Origin: Deltaproteobacteria bacterium
GTDB lineage: Bacteria; Desulfobacterota; Desulfobacteria; Desulfobacterales; B30-G6
DNA: 17,669 nt
Assembly: GCA_019313725.1 (NCBI GenBank)
Contig: JAFDAT010000076.1
Span: 1-17,669, forward strand
Direction: 5' to 3'
Shown here: in pieces, positions 1 through 6,972 of the stretch
Layout: each line of letters opens with the position of its first letter
Numbering within the stretch: position 1 is the stretch's first letter
The notes under the pieces: model-generated
Told to the model about the DNA's origin: nothing
What the model saw: only the letters and a program-made list of their open reading frames with translations
Databases searched by the model: none
Program-made: the position numbers and the translations under genes

Positions 1-1086
1 ATAAGGATAGAGACTGATGAGGGGATAAGTGGTTGGGGGGAGTGTCATACTTTATTGGATCGTGAGAGAAGCATTGCAGCCTATGTGGATCACATTGGAA
101 ATTACCTTGTTGGCCGAAATCCACTCAATATCAAGCATTTCACAACAGTAATGTACGAAGATTATGCTGACAGACAAGGGTCCATGGACTATTTTAGTGC
201 TATTAGTGGTATAGAGCTGGCTCTCTGGGACATCGTCGGCAAATGGTTTAATGCACCAGTCTATAATCTACTTGGTGGATCCTGCAGAGATAAAATAAAA
301 GTTTATGCAAATGGATGGTGGGAAGATGCCCGTACACCTGAGGAGTTTGCTAATAAGGCTACTGAAGTAGTAGCAAGCGGGTTTAAAGCGCTAAAATTTT
401 ACCCGTTCGACGGTCTGAAACAAACCTATATCAGCAAGCAGCAAGAGCAATTGGCCATTGAGAAAGTCAGGGCAGTGAGAGAGGCGGTTGGACCGGATAT
501 TGATCTGCTGGTTGATGTCTATCGCATACAATCACCGTTGTACGCTATCAGGTGGGCTCAGATGCTGGAAAAATTTAAACCTTTCTGGTACGAAGACCCC
601 ATTGCACCTGATAGTATAGATGATTTGGCGGAAGTAAGGAGAAACATAAATATTCCCATAGTTACCGGAGAGACACTTTATACAAAGTCAGACTTCCGGC
701 AAGTATTTGAAAAGAGAGCTGCAGACATCATTATTCCTGATGTGTGCTGCTGTGGTATCTTGGAAATGAAGGAAATTGCGGCTATGGCTGAGCCATATAA
801 AGTTATCGTATCACCCCATAATTATAACAGTAACACTATCGGCCTGGCGGCTTCTCTTCATGTCTCGGCATGCATACCAAACTTTCTTATTCTGGAATAC
901 TATGTTCAGTTCAAGGACAGAAGTGATGAAATTTCAGTAAGTCCGTTTAATGTTGAGGATGGCTACATCAGTTTACCGGAAGGCCCGGGCTTAGGAGTGG
1001 AGATTAATGAGGAGACTATATCCAGATATCCTTATCGGGACTATGTTAATCCTAACGTTCGGTTGTGCTGTGATGAAAGTTCATGA
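1..1086 (+). CDS. Mandelate racemase/muconate lactonizing enzyme family protein, galactonate-dehydratase-like (5' end outside window)
   Basis: The frame is open from base 1 (reads IRIETDEGISGWGEC, a typical enolase-superfamily N-terminal segment), so the true start lies upstream and this is a partial gene. Numbering residues from the TTG at base 55, the C-terminal barrel shows the metal ligands D154 (LLVDVYR), E180 (WYEDP) and E206 (TGETLYT). The His-Asp dyad is D229 (IIPDVCC) and H255 (SPHNYNS), and E281 (LILEYY) lies near the active site. The Lys region is GFKALKFYPF (109-118). These enzymes abstract a proton alpha to a carboxylate with Mg2+ help, and the closest recognisable group is the sugar-acid dehydratases. 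Y156 sits where many relatives have His or Asn, so the substrate cannot be assigned. The family is secure; the exact reaction is not. Confidence 0.85.
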   Translation: MRIETDEGISGWGECHTLLDRERSIAAYVDHIGNYLVGRNPLNIKHFTTVMYEDYADRQGSMDYFSAISGIELALWDIVGKWFNAPVYNLLGGSCRDKIKVYANGWWEDARTPEEFANKATEVVASGFKALKFYPFDGLKQTYISKQQEQLAIEKVRAVREAVGPDIDLLVDVYRIQSPLYAIRWAQMLEKFKPFWYEDPIAPDSIDDLAEVRRNINIPIVTGETLYTKSDFRQVFEKRAADIIIPDVCCCGILEMKEIAAMAEPYKVIVSPHNYNSNTIGLAASLHVSACIPNFLILEYYVQFKDRSDEISVSPFNVEDGYISLPEGPGLGVEINEETISRYPYRDYVNPNVRLCCDESS

Positions 1087-1413
1087 AACTATCCGGTGGC
1101 CCAGAACAGGGATACCCGAAAATAAAAATCCCGAACCTTAGGAATAGGGGAACATCAATGCTTTAAAGGTATTGATGACTCTCCAACAAAAACAAGGTTA
1201 TCGGGCACCTGAAAAATTACCAGTGTGCGATTATTATCACCATGCACCAAATCTTGCATTCATAAGCCCCTCCGTGGTACACTGGGCATGACCAGATGGT
1301 ATCGGTAAAAATTTCGTTTCGGTTGTTCGCTAATAGATTTTCAAGCTATATCAAATTGTCACGATGTACTGAAATGGCATATTACCAACACCAACCGGAA
1401 AGGAGAAATAATT
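1087..1413. other. Intergenic spacer, no gene recognised
   Basis: This 327 bp AT-rich spacer separates the dehydratase-like gene from the small membrane protein. I see no convincing coding sequence; short open stretches exist on both strands but match nothing I recognise. An imperfect inverted repeat lies at 1153-1177 (arms CATCAAT and ATTGATG, 11 bp between them). It could be a weak hairpin or a regulator site, but nothing else supports it. No U-tract terminator is visible behind the upstream gene. Confidence 0.5.
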
Positions 1414-1773
1414 ATGAACCTTTCTACTATCATTTTCATAGTTGGTTTATTTGGATCTATTTTTGGATTTAAAAAACCTTGGGTGGGTGGAATTGGCGGA
1501 CTACTAATTGGTCCATCGTTGTTCTATTTCAACATTTCATCTAATATCATTTCATTATTTATAATTACAATTGTTTCCCTCCTATTAGGTTTAGCATGCG
1601 GTTATTTAAGCTCCATGCTTGTATCGGGATTAAAAGGGAAAAGGTATAAGACCGGTACAACTTATGCCAGTGGATTTGGAGTTCATCATCCCGGAGGTAT
1701 ATTTCCATCGAATGAAGAAGACAATGCGCTAAAAGACAAAAATAATAAGCGTGAAAAAGTTACCTCTTATTAA
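1414..1773 (+). CDS. Small multi-span membrane protein of unknown function
   Basis: A 119-residue protein with a clear Shine-Dalgarno sequence (AGGAG at 1401-1405, 8 nt before the ATG). The first 70 residues are strongly hydrophobic and give two or three membrane spans: about 4-19, 24-40 (glycine-rich, GGIGGLLIG) and 45-70. A basic junction (KGKRYK, 74-79) and a polar, probably cytoplasmic tail with an HHPGGIFP segment (91-98) follow. I do not recognise the family. The strong ribosome binding site and consistent membrane pattern support a real gene. It stands alone between two spacers of more than 300 bp, so context gives no clue to its role. Base composition is AT-rich like the rest of the left end. 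Confidence 0.6.
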   Translation: MNLSTIIFIVGLFGSIFGFKKPWVGGIGGLLIGPSLFYFNISSNIISLFIITIVSLLLGLACGYLSSMLVSGLKGKRYKTGTTYASGFGVHHPGGIFPSNEEDNALKDKNNKREKVTSY

Positions 1774-2092
1774 AAACAGCTATACTGGTCTTATTATTCA
1801 GCCAATCTCAAAATCGCCGATAGCTCCTACTCATCAACGGCGCATGGAACTTCTTAAAACCTGTGATAACTCACTCAAAAGGTGGCCTAAATTTTAGTAC
1901 GAGCAATGAGCACTGACCACAATATATGGGTACTCGTCCTGTCGATAAAAACTGTATATTTCTGGCATTAATAAAGTACAGCTCTTGTTATAGTTGCTGC
2001 ACCTAATTTTTGAGCATAGATTAACTCTCCTGGTAAAGCTATTGATGGTTGGTGAAATAAACAGTTTGAGGAATTAATAATTCAAGAATAGC
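1774..2092. other. Intergenic spacer, no gene recognised
   Basis: This 319 bp spacer lies between the small membrane protein and the decayed oxidoreductase fragment. All frames are interrupted and I find no RNA gene or strong hairpin. The lack of coding content next to a gene remnant fits a stretch of decaying DNA. Confidence 0.5.
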
Positions 2093-2467
2093 TCAGGATT
2101 CAGGTTCGAATTCTGCTTTAGAAAGATAATGCCCCGCATTGGGGCCACTGGGCACCGGTTCCTCGTAGAATATGGGCGGTGGATAATCCTGGCTGCGATC
2201 GAAGTTTTTCATCTCTCTGACTGAAAATTCCCGGGTTCGAGGCAGAAAACCATATTCCAATAGCTGGAACCGGGAACGATCATCTGTCAAAAAATCAAGG
2301 TTTAACAGGGAAAGCTGAAAGCTATCATCCTGAATCTTGTTGACACAGATGGCTCCTTGCTGGTACAAGATAAAGAATCTCAAAAAAAGACGAAATGGTG
2401 TTATATCGCCATAAAGACCAAAAGGACAATATGGGAAAAAAATTAAACAACGAAAAGAATTATCCAT
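2093..2467 (-). pseudogene. Remnant of an aldehyde:ferredoxin oxidoreductase, C-terminal end only
   Basis: The minus-strand open frame of 124 codons is not an intact gene. Its C-terminal part (2108-2233, residues 79-120) matches the C-terminus of the intact oxidoreductase encoded at 4590-4715 with 32 of 42 residues identical, including REMK, RSQDYPPP, EPVPSGPN and GHYL. The DNA similarity is visible too. Residues about 36-78 align only loosely with the domain before it, and residues 1-35 have no counterpart. The 500 or so residues of cofactor-binding and Fe-S domains are missing, and the frame stops right after KAEF where the intact protein continues for 46 residues. I infer a second, lost copy of the gene. 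A new small protein made from the fragment is conceivable but no ribosome binding site supports it. Confidence 0.75.
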
Positions 2468-2744
2468 TTCATTAGCTCAGTTCCCAAAACGATAGGAAAG
2501 ATTTTTAAATCTTGCGCATCCTGCCACGTTAATGGAAGCCCCATCAGAGTTCACTGCACTTGCCCCTTAAGCCTTAAAGCCAGTGCAGAAATATCATTTT
2601 CCCGCAGATTTTGAGAAATCATCTCAGATACGCATACAATGTCTGAAGTTCACGGTGTTGTGTTCACAGCAGTGTTTTAAAAAACCGCTTTCATCTAACT
2701 ATCTGTATATTTTAATATTTCATCAGCATGCGAGGAACCAAATA

Positions 2745-3230
2745 ATGAGCACACGTGTAATAGTCGATATGTCAGTCACTTTATTACATCACGGTCATAT
2801 TAGACTGCTAAGGAGAGCCGCAAAATATGGGGAGGTAGTGGTTGGGCTTTCGACCGACAAAGACATAGAGAAATACAAAGGACACACACCTCTGCTGACA
2901 TGGGAATTCAGAAAAGAGATAGTGGAATCAATCAGGTATGTTTCAGAGGTTGTTGAGACACCCTATATTATCACTGATGCGGTGCTTGATGAACATGGAG
3001 CCCAATTTCTAATACATGGGGATGATAATTTCAACACGGTCAGCAAGGACCGACTGATAGTATTTTCCAGGACCCCTGCGATCAGCAGCAGCATGCTTGT
3101 GGAGTATAATCGTCAATACAAACTTATAAAACATCCCATAAATTCTGATGCTGTTGCTAAAATGCATTATGAAACACAAATCGCAAACAATCTCGAATCA
3201 AGAACAGTACAAAAACCGGCGATCCGGTGA
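2745..3230 (+). CDS. Cytidylyltransferase-family nucleotidyltransferase (TagD/LicC/ECT-like)
   Basis: A 161-residue protein of the HxGH nucleotidyltransferase superfamily. Residues 3-40 form the first Rossmann strand and nucleotide loop with the HxGH signature at H15-H18 (LLHHGHIRLLRRA). Residues 109-116 (RTPAISSS) correspond to the second signature, RTxGISTT in glycerol-3-phosphate and phosphocholine/phosphoethanolamine cytidylyltransferases, with A in place of the usual G. Such enzymes join CTP and a phospho-alcohol to give a CDP-alcohol and pyrophosphate in the cytoplasm. I chose the ATG at 2745 because GAGGAA precedes it by about 8 nt and the motif begins right after it. The longer frame from 2583 adds 54 residues with no family match. 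The LicD-family gene downstream is a plausible user of the CDP-alcohol. The particular alcohol is unknown. Confidence 0.82.
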   Translation: MSTRVIVDMSVTLLHHGHIRLLRRAAKYGEVVVGLSTDKDIEKYKGHTPLLTWEFRKEIVESIRYVSEVVETPYIITDAVLDEHGAQFLIHGDDNFNTVSKDRLIVFSRTPAISSSMLVEYNRQYKLIKHPINSDAVAKMHYETQIANNLESRTVQKPAIR

Positions 3231-3384
3231 GTCGTCACTTGATATCCGACGCTACTACATATTGAGATGCTTCCTGGTAAGGCATGTAATTTTAAATTAT
3301 CCCTCACGCTAAGCGTCAAAAGAGAACTCTTGATCCTTTACTTCTACCACAGAGGATAATTGTCATACCCCAGGATTGTTACGA

Positions 3385-3402
3385 GGCATCATTTTTGATG
3401 CC
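3385..3402 (+). terminator. Hairpin, possible rho-independent terminator
   Basis: A perfect 7 bp stem (GGCATCA / TGATGCC) with a TTTT loop is followed by ATTTTATTAT. It lies 155 bp after the cytidylyltransferase stop and 40 bp before the LicD-family start. It may end the first transcript or act in the leader of the second. The U-tract is interrupted, so termination is only likely, not certain. Confidence 0.45.
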
Positions 3403-3441
3403 ATTTTATTATGGTTTTAACAAATTAAGGAAGAGTGATAG

Positions 3442-4386
3442 ATGATGGATAGTAGCATGAGTACTGAAGATAATAAAAGATTAGATAAATGGCTTGAATC
3501 AGAAGAACCAATAGACCGAAGTAATGCAATCAAGGCGCTAAAGGAGGTCAAACATATCCTGGATAGTTTCGGAGTGACCTTTTTCCTGCGACAGGGAACC
3601 TGTCTCGGAGCGATTAGAGATAACGATTTACTGCCATGGGATGACGACGTCGACGTGGGTTCGGTAATCGGATATCACGGTGTAACCGAGAAGTCACTTG
3701 ACCAGATTGTTGTAGCTTTCAGGAATCACGGTTTTCTCGCCAGAATAGATCACCTGAGTGTAAATCCATATATACCCCTTGTTAAGTACTCAACAAGAAT
3801 TGACTGGCAGTGTTATAAGGTTGTTGATGACTACATAATCCAATTTCCCTTCCTAAAAAGCCCCCTTAGGTTGTTTACGGAATTAAAGGAAATATCCTTT
3901 CTCGAAGAGACTTTCCTTGTGCCGAATCCACCCGAGGAATACCTGCGTCTAAAATATGGGGAAAATTGGAAGACGCCTAAAAAACCTGGGAATTATGAAG
4001 AGGATGTACTGAAACAAGTGGCAGAAATGCCAGCACCTAATAACGCAGGTAAGCTCAGGCAGTTGATTGCCAAATACTTTCCGTCACGACGTTTAAGTTC
4101 GATTAAGGTCCTTGACCAGCAGGGAAACCCGATTTGTGGTGGAGAAGTCGTTCTTGTGGGGCTGGGTTGTTTCAAAACCAATAAACAGGGACACGTACGC
4201 TTCTATGTACCTCGATCAGATTTTCATCCACTCACCATCAGGTTTGATGACTATAAGGAAACCAACTATTTACAAGAGATAAAACCGGCCACAACATATA
4301 TTTTTCAACCGAAAAAGGAATTGCCTGCAAGCGGTAAACCCGTACGAGACAGTGGCAGCATTTTGGTCGAGCAGTCTTGTAATTAA
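3442..4386 (+). CDS. LicD-family phosphotransferase with an extra C-terminal beta-sandwich-like domain
   Basis: Residues 28-180 carry the LicD/fukutin nucleotidyltransferase-fold signature: FFLRQGTCLGAIRD (47-60, with G52, G56 and R59), then LPWDDDVDVG (64-73), whose aspartates D67, D68, D69 and D71 should bind metal. The family's distal segment, VPNPPEEYLRLKYGENWKTP (160-179), is also present. LicD proteins transfer phosphocholine or related phospho-alcohols from a CDP donor to cell-surface sugars. Residues about 218-290 form an added domain (SIKVLDQQGNPICGGEV, then FKTNKQGHVRFYVP) that resembles carboxypeptidase-regulatory-like or other small beta-sandwich domains, ending in a short polar tail. 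AAGGAAGAG at 3427-3435 supports the ATG at 3442 or the adjacent one at 3445. The cytidylyltransferase 211 bp upstream is the natural donor-making partner. Confidence 0.83.
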   Translation: MMDSSMSTEDNKRLDKWLESEEPIDRSNAIKALKEVKHILDSFGVTFFLRQGTCLGAIRDNDLLPWDDDVDVGSVIGYHGVTEKSLDQIVVAFRNHGFLARIDHLSVNPYIPLVKYSTRIDWQCYKVVDDYIIQFPFLKSPLRLFTELKEISFLEETFLVPNPPEEYLRLKYGENWKTPKKPGNYEEDVLKQVAEMPAPNNAGKLRQLIAKYFPSRRLSSIKVLDQQGNPICGGEVVLVGLGCFKTNKQGHVRFYVPRSDFHPLTIRFDDYKETNYLQEIKPATTYIFQPKKELPASGKPVRDSGSILVEQSCN

Positions 4387-4448
4387 TACGCTGTCGGCTA
4401 TAAATTGAAAGAGTCTTCATCGAACAAAAGCAAAGGGACATCAGATTT

Positions 4449-6368
4449 TTAGTGATCAACCTTACCATGTTTTGCGGCTTCCATTGTCTCTACTATATCA
4501 TCCAGACCGACACGTATCAACGTCGCTCTGGTGGGAATACCGTCCTCGTCCCAGCCCCGGGCCTGATAGTAGGCATCCAGGAGCGTATCCAATTCCGCTT
4601 TGTTGAGATAATGCCCTTGATTGGGACCGCTGGGCACCGGTTCCGTGTAGAATCGGGGGGGGGGATAGTCCTGGCTTCGGCCATATTCTTTCATTTCCCT
4701 GATAGAAAATGCCCGGGTTAAATTCCATACACGTTCTGAAATATCCAGCAGCTGCGGCCAGGTTTTCTTTTTGCCGGTAATCAGGTAATAAAGTTCGGCA
4801 TAATGCTCCACTTCAAAGCCCAGCTCCATCAGCTGCAGGCGGCAGACCCCCAGGGCATCGAACAGGGGCCGTGTATGCTGAGACGCGATGACATGTTTAG
4901 CCGATTCAGCGCTGACAGCCGCTTTGGGCCGTTTTTTTCCACCCCCTCCGGCACTGATCAAATCATGAACCGAGGCTGCGGATCCCGCCATGTCGTGACC
5001 CAGTACCCAGGCCCGGTTGTGATGAGCACCGATGTCGGCGGTCATATAGGCCAGCATCATGGAGGGTGCGTTGCGGCACTCATATCCGGTCCATTCCAGG
5101 CCTTTCACGTGGATAGCGAAGGCCTCGGATCCTCGGCCCAGTCTTTGTGAAGCAATCTTCACCCCTTCGGCCAGAAGCTCGCCAATGCCCTCCCGGCTAC
5201 TCATTTGCTGGAGTAGAAAGACCACCGAATCGAGGTCACCAAATTGGATCTCTCTGCCAACTTCCTTTTGGGTCAGGATTCCCTTCTCATAGGCTTCAAT
5301 GGCCCAACCCGCCACGGCCCCGGCGGAAATGGTATCGATCCCCAGTTCGTCACACACATAGTTGGCATAGGCAACATCCTCGATGGACGGCAGAAGACAG
5401 TTTCCTCCCAACAGGGCAATGGTTTCATATTCCGGGCCTTCCACGTAGGCCGATCCCAGCACGGTTTTGGTGTGACCATATTTACCACAGGGCGTGGGAC
5501 AGCAAAAGCAGGCTTTGTCTGTAATTTTGAGCTTCTCTATGACCGCCTTTCCGTTGATCGACGTGTGGTGTTCCGCATAGGAGGTCTGAAAATTGCGGGT
5601 GGGGAATGCGCCCACCTGGTTGACCCAGTCGGTGATGCCGGCAGTTCCCTCGGGTGTCCAGCCCTTGAATCCCGGTTTAGCGGACACCAGGCGGAAAGCC
5701 TCTTTTCCTTTGGCATAGGCCCCCTCCACGTTAAAAACCGGCAGGCTACCGGTTCCCTTGACTGCCACGGCTTTGATATTTTTAGTTCCCAGCACCATGC
5801 CCAGGCCGGTCCGACCGGCCTGACGGCCGAAGTCATGTGAAATGCAGGCAAATCGGACTTTGTTTTCACCGGCCGGACCAATGGTAATGATCTGAAAATC
5901 ATCCCCCAGGTCTTTTTTTAGTCGGGTTTCACAAGCGATGGCCCCCATGGTCCAGTACTCGGCTGCCGGGCGGATTTCAACCCGGTCATCTTCGATGAAC
6001 AGCAAGCTGGGTTCCGCAGCCTTACCCGTCAGCACCAGCACATCGTAGCCGGCATACTTCAATGCCGGGCCGAAATGGCCGCCCATGTTGCTGTCGGCAT
6101 AGCCGCCGTTGGCTGGAGACTTGGTGCCGAAATGGGTTTTACCGCTGGCCGGCAGAAAATGACCGCTCAAAGGTCCGGTGGCTGCAAGAAAAATATTGTC
6201 CGCTCCCATGGGATCGATATCCAAAGGAATTTCATCATAGAGCATCCGGGCGATAAACCCTCTTCCCCCCAGATAGTTGTCAGCCATTTCAGGCGCCAGC
6301 GCTTTTTTGACGATCTCGCCCCTGCTCAAGTTAATCCTTAGTATGGTTCCGGCGTATCCGTAGAGCAT
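4449..6368 (-). CDS. aor: Tungsten-containing aldehyde:ferredoxin oxidoreductase family protein
   Basis: A 639-residue protein of normal family length. It starts with the family hallmark YGYAGTILRINLSRGEI and holds the tungstopterin-binding segments NMGGHFGPALKYAGYD (94-109) and RQAGRTGLGMVLGTKNIKA (182-200). The single [4Fe-4S] cluster ligands are C287, C290 and C294 (ACFCCPTPCGKY) plus C509 (LGVCRLQ). These cytoplasmic enzymes oxidise aldehydes to acids, or reduce acids, using ferredoxin; the substrate of this subfamily is not evident. GGAG lies about 8 nt before the ATG. It is the last gene of a minus-strand set and follows the three-cluster ferredoxin after 247 bp, so that ferredoxin is the likely redox partner. 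Oddities: a run of ten C on the coding strand (G run at 4655-4664) inside the PPPR codons, and a decayed relative of its C-terminus at 2093-2467. Confidence 0.92.
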   Translation of the reverse strand: MLYGYAGTILRINLSRGEIVKKALAPEMADNYLGGRGFIARMLYDEIPLDIDPMGADNIFLAATGPLSGHFLPASGKTHFGTKSPANGGYADSNMGGHFGPALKYAGYDVLVLTGKAAEPSLLFIEDDRVEIRPAAEYWTMGAIACETRLKKDLGDDFQIITIGPAGENKVRFACISHDFGRQAGRTGLGMVLGTKNIKAVAVKGTGSLPVFNVEGAYAKGKEAFRLVSAKPGFKGWTPEGTAGITDWVNQVGAFPTRNFQTSYAEHHTSINGKAVIEKLKITDKACFCCPTPCGKYGHTKTVLGSAYVEGPEYETIALLGGNCLLPSIEDVAYANYVCDELGIDTISAGAVAGWAIEAYEKGILTQKEVGREIQFGDLDSVVFLLQQMSSREGIGELLAEGVKIASQRLGRGSEAFAIHVKGLEWTGYECRNAPSMMLAYMTADIGAHHNRAWVLGHDMAGSAASVHDLISAGGGGKKRPKAAVSAESAKHVIASQHTRPLFDALGVCRLQLMELGFEVEHYAELYYLITGKKKTWPQLLDISERVWNLTRAFSIREMKEYGRSQDYPPPRFYTEPVPSGPNQGHYLNKAELDTLLDAYYQARGWDEDGIPTRATLIRVGLDDIVETMEAAKHGKVDH

Positions 6369-6411
6369 ATTTTTTCACTCCGTTTTTACAATTCAATCCG
6401 AATGTTCTAAC

Positions 6412-6489
6412 TTTGAATGTCCACCCTGTTCACAATCAGAAAGGATTCGAGGGTTCCAGGGGCCAAGGGGCCAAGTGTTTGAATGTCCA
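6412..6489 (+). repeat. Dispersed intergenic repeat, copy A, bounded by 12 bp direct repeats
   Basis: The core at 6443-6477 is built of 8-9 bp units (GGATTCGAG, GGTTCCAGG, GGCCAAGGG, GCCAAGTG). It aligns without gaps to the minus strand of 12238-12272 with 29 of 35 bases identical. The 12-mer TTTGAATGTCCA occurs on both sides (6412-6423 and 6478-6489). It lies in the spacer between ferredoxin and oxidoreductase genes. It codes for nothing visible. Confidence 0.65.
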
Positions 6490-6615
6490 ATATCCAAGTG
6501 TGGAATCGCTACGCTCTTCCTTTTATAAAAAATCGACTGTATTCCTTCCTTATCATTCGATCCAACTTCCGATAGATCATTGATGTTTTTAGTATTTCAT
6601 ATCATTATTTGCATA

Positions 6616-6966
6616 TTATTCAGAATTGACCAGTTGTAGCGCTTCACTAGGGCAAGCCTCCACATGCTCGAAAAACACGCCAGATGGACACGCCTGGACA
6701 CATATCATACAGCCGGTGCATTCAATCGCATCGATCAGATAGACGCCGTTTTTCAATGGGATAGCATCCACCGGGCAGGCCTCGGCACACTGGCCACACT
6801 GGTTGCAGAGGTGAATCAGATAATCGCCCGGCGCTGGAAAACGTCCTTCGATCTTAAGGGCCGCCATGGCAGGATTGACTTCACGGTAATTCTCCAGACT
6901 GCAGACCAACCGGCAGACACCGCAGCCGGAGCAGTTTTCATGTATTGCTTTCAGTTCCAATGTCAT
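6616..6966 (-). CDS. Three-cluster 4Fe-4S ferredoxin, partner of the aldehyde oxidoreductase
   Basis: A 116-residue cytoplasmic electron carrier with three complete CxxCxxCxxxC motifs: C12/15/18/22, C54/57/60/64 and C83/86/89/93. A lone C105 sits in EACPSEALQ. The family (HycB/CooF-like ferredoxins, often beside oxidoreductases of this type) normally has a fourth motif, with the last Cys in an EACP segment. Here the sequence runs from SGVFFEH straight into VEACP, so the first Cys residues of motif four are gone while its last is kept. By the usual ligand swap, C105 would complete the cluster of motif one, giving three clusters. It starts 6 bp after the methyltransferase stop, whose TAG lies within the weak AGGGTGGG ribosome binding site, so translation is probably coupled. 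Confidence 0.9.
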   Translation of the reverse strand: MTLELKAIHENCSGCGVCRLVCSLENYREVNPAMAALKIEGRFPAPGDYLIHLCNQCGQCAEACPVDAIPLKNGVYLIDAIECTGCMICVQACPSGVFFEHVEACPSEALQLVNSE

Positions 6967-6972
6967 CCCACC

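Noticed and set aside
1876..1925. GGTGGCCTAAATTTTAG and nearby GAGCAATGAGCACTGACCAC, reminiscent of terminal repeats of some IS21-type elements
   Set aside because: The likeness is from memory only. There is no transposase, no second end and no target duplication in the window. An insertion-sequence database search would decide.
2101..2115. GGTTCGAATTC resembling a tRNA T-loop
   Set aside because: No acceptor, D-arm or anticodon arm surrounds it. The bases are explained by codons shared with the oxidoreductase C-terminus.
2583..2744. N-terminal 54-residue extension of the cytidylyltransferase
   Set aside because: It has no ribosome binding site, no family match and unusual composition. The ATG at 2745 has GAGGAA upstream and begins right at the conserved fold.
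3306..3316. Short palindrome ACGCTAAGCGT
   Set aside because: Arms of only 5 bp in a spacer with no promoter context; expected by chance.
5244..5840. 198-codon open frame on + inside the aldehyde oxidoreductase gene
   Set aside because: It is fully antisense to a strongly conserved gene, has no family motif, and similar shadow frames run along the whole gene.
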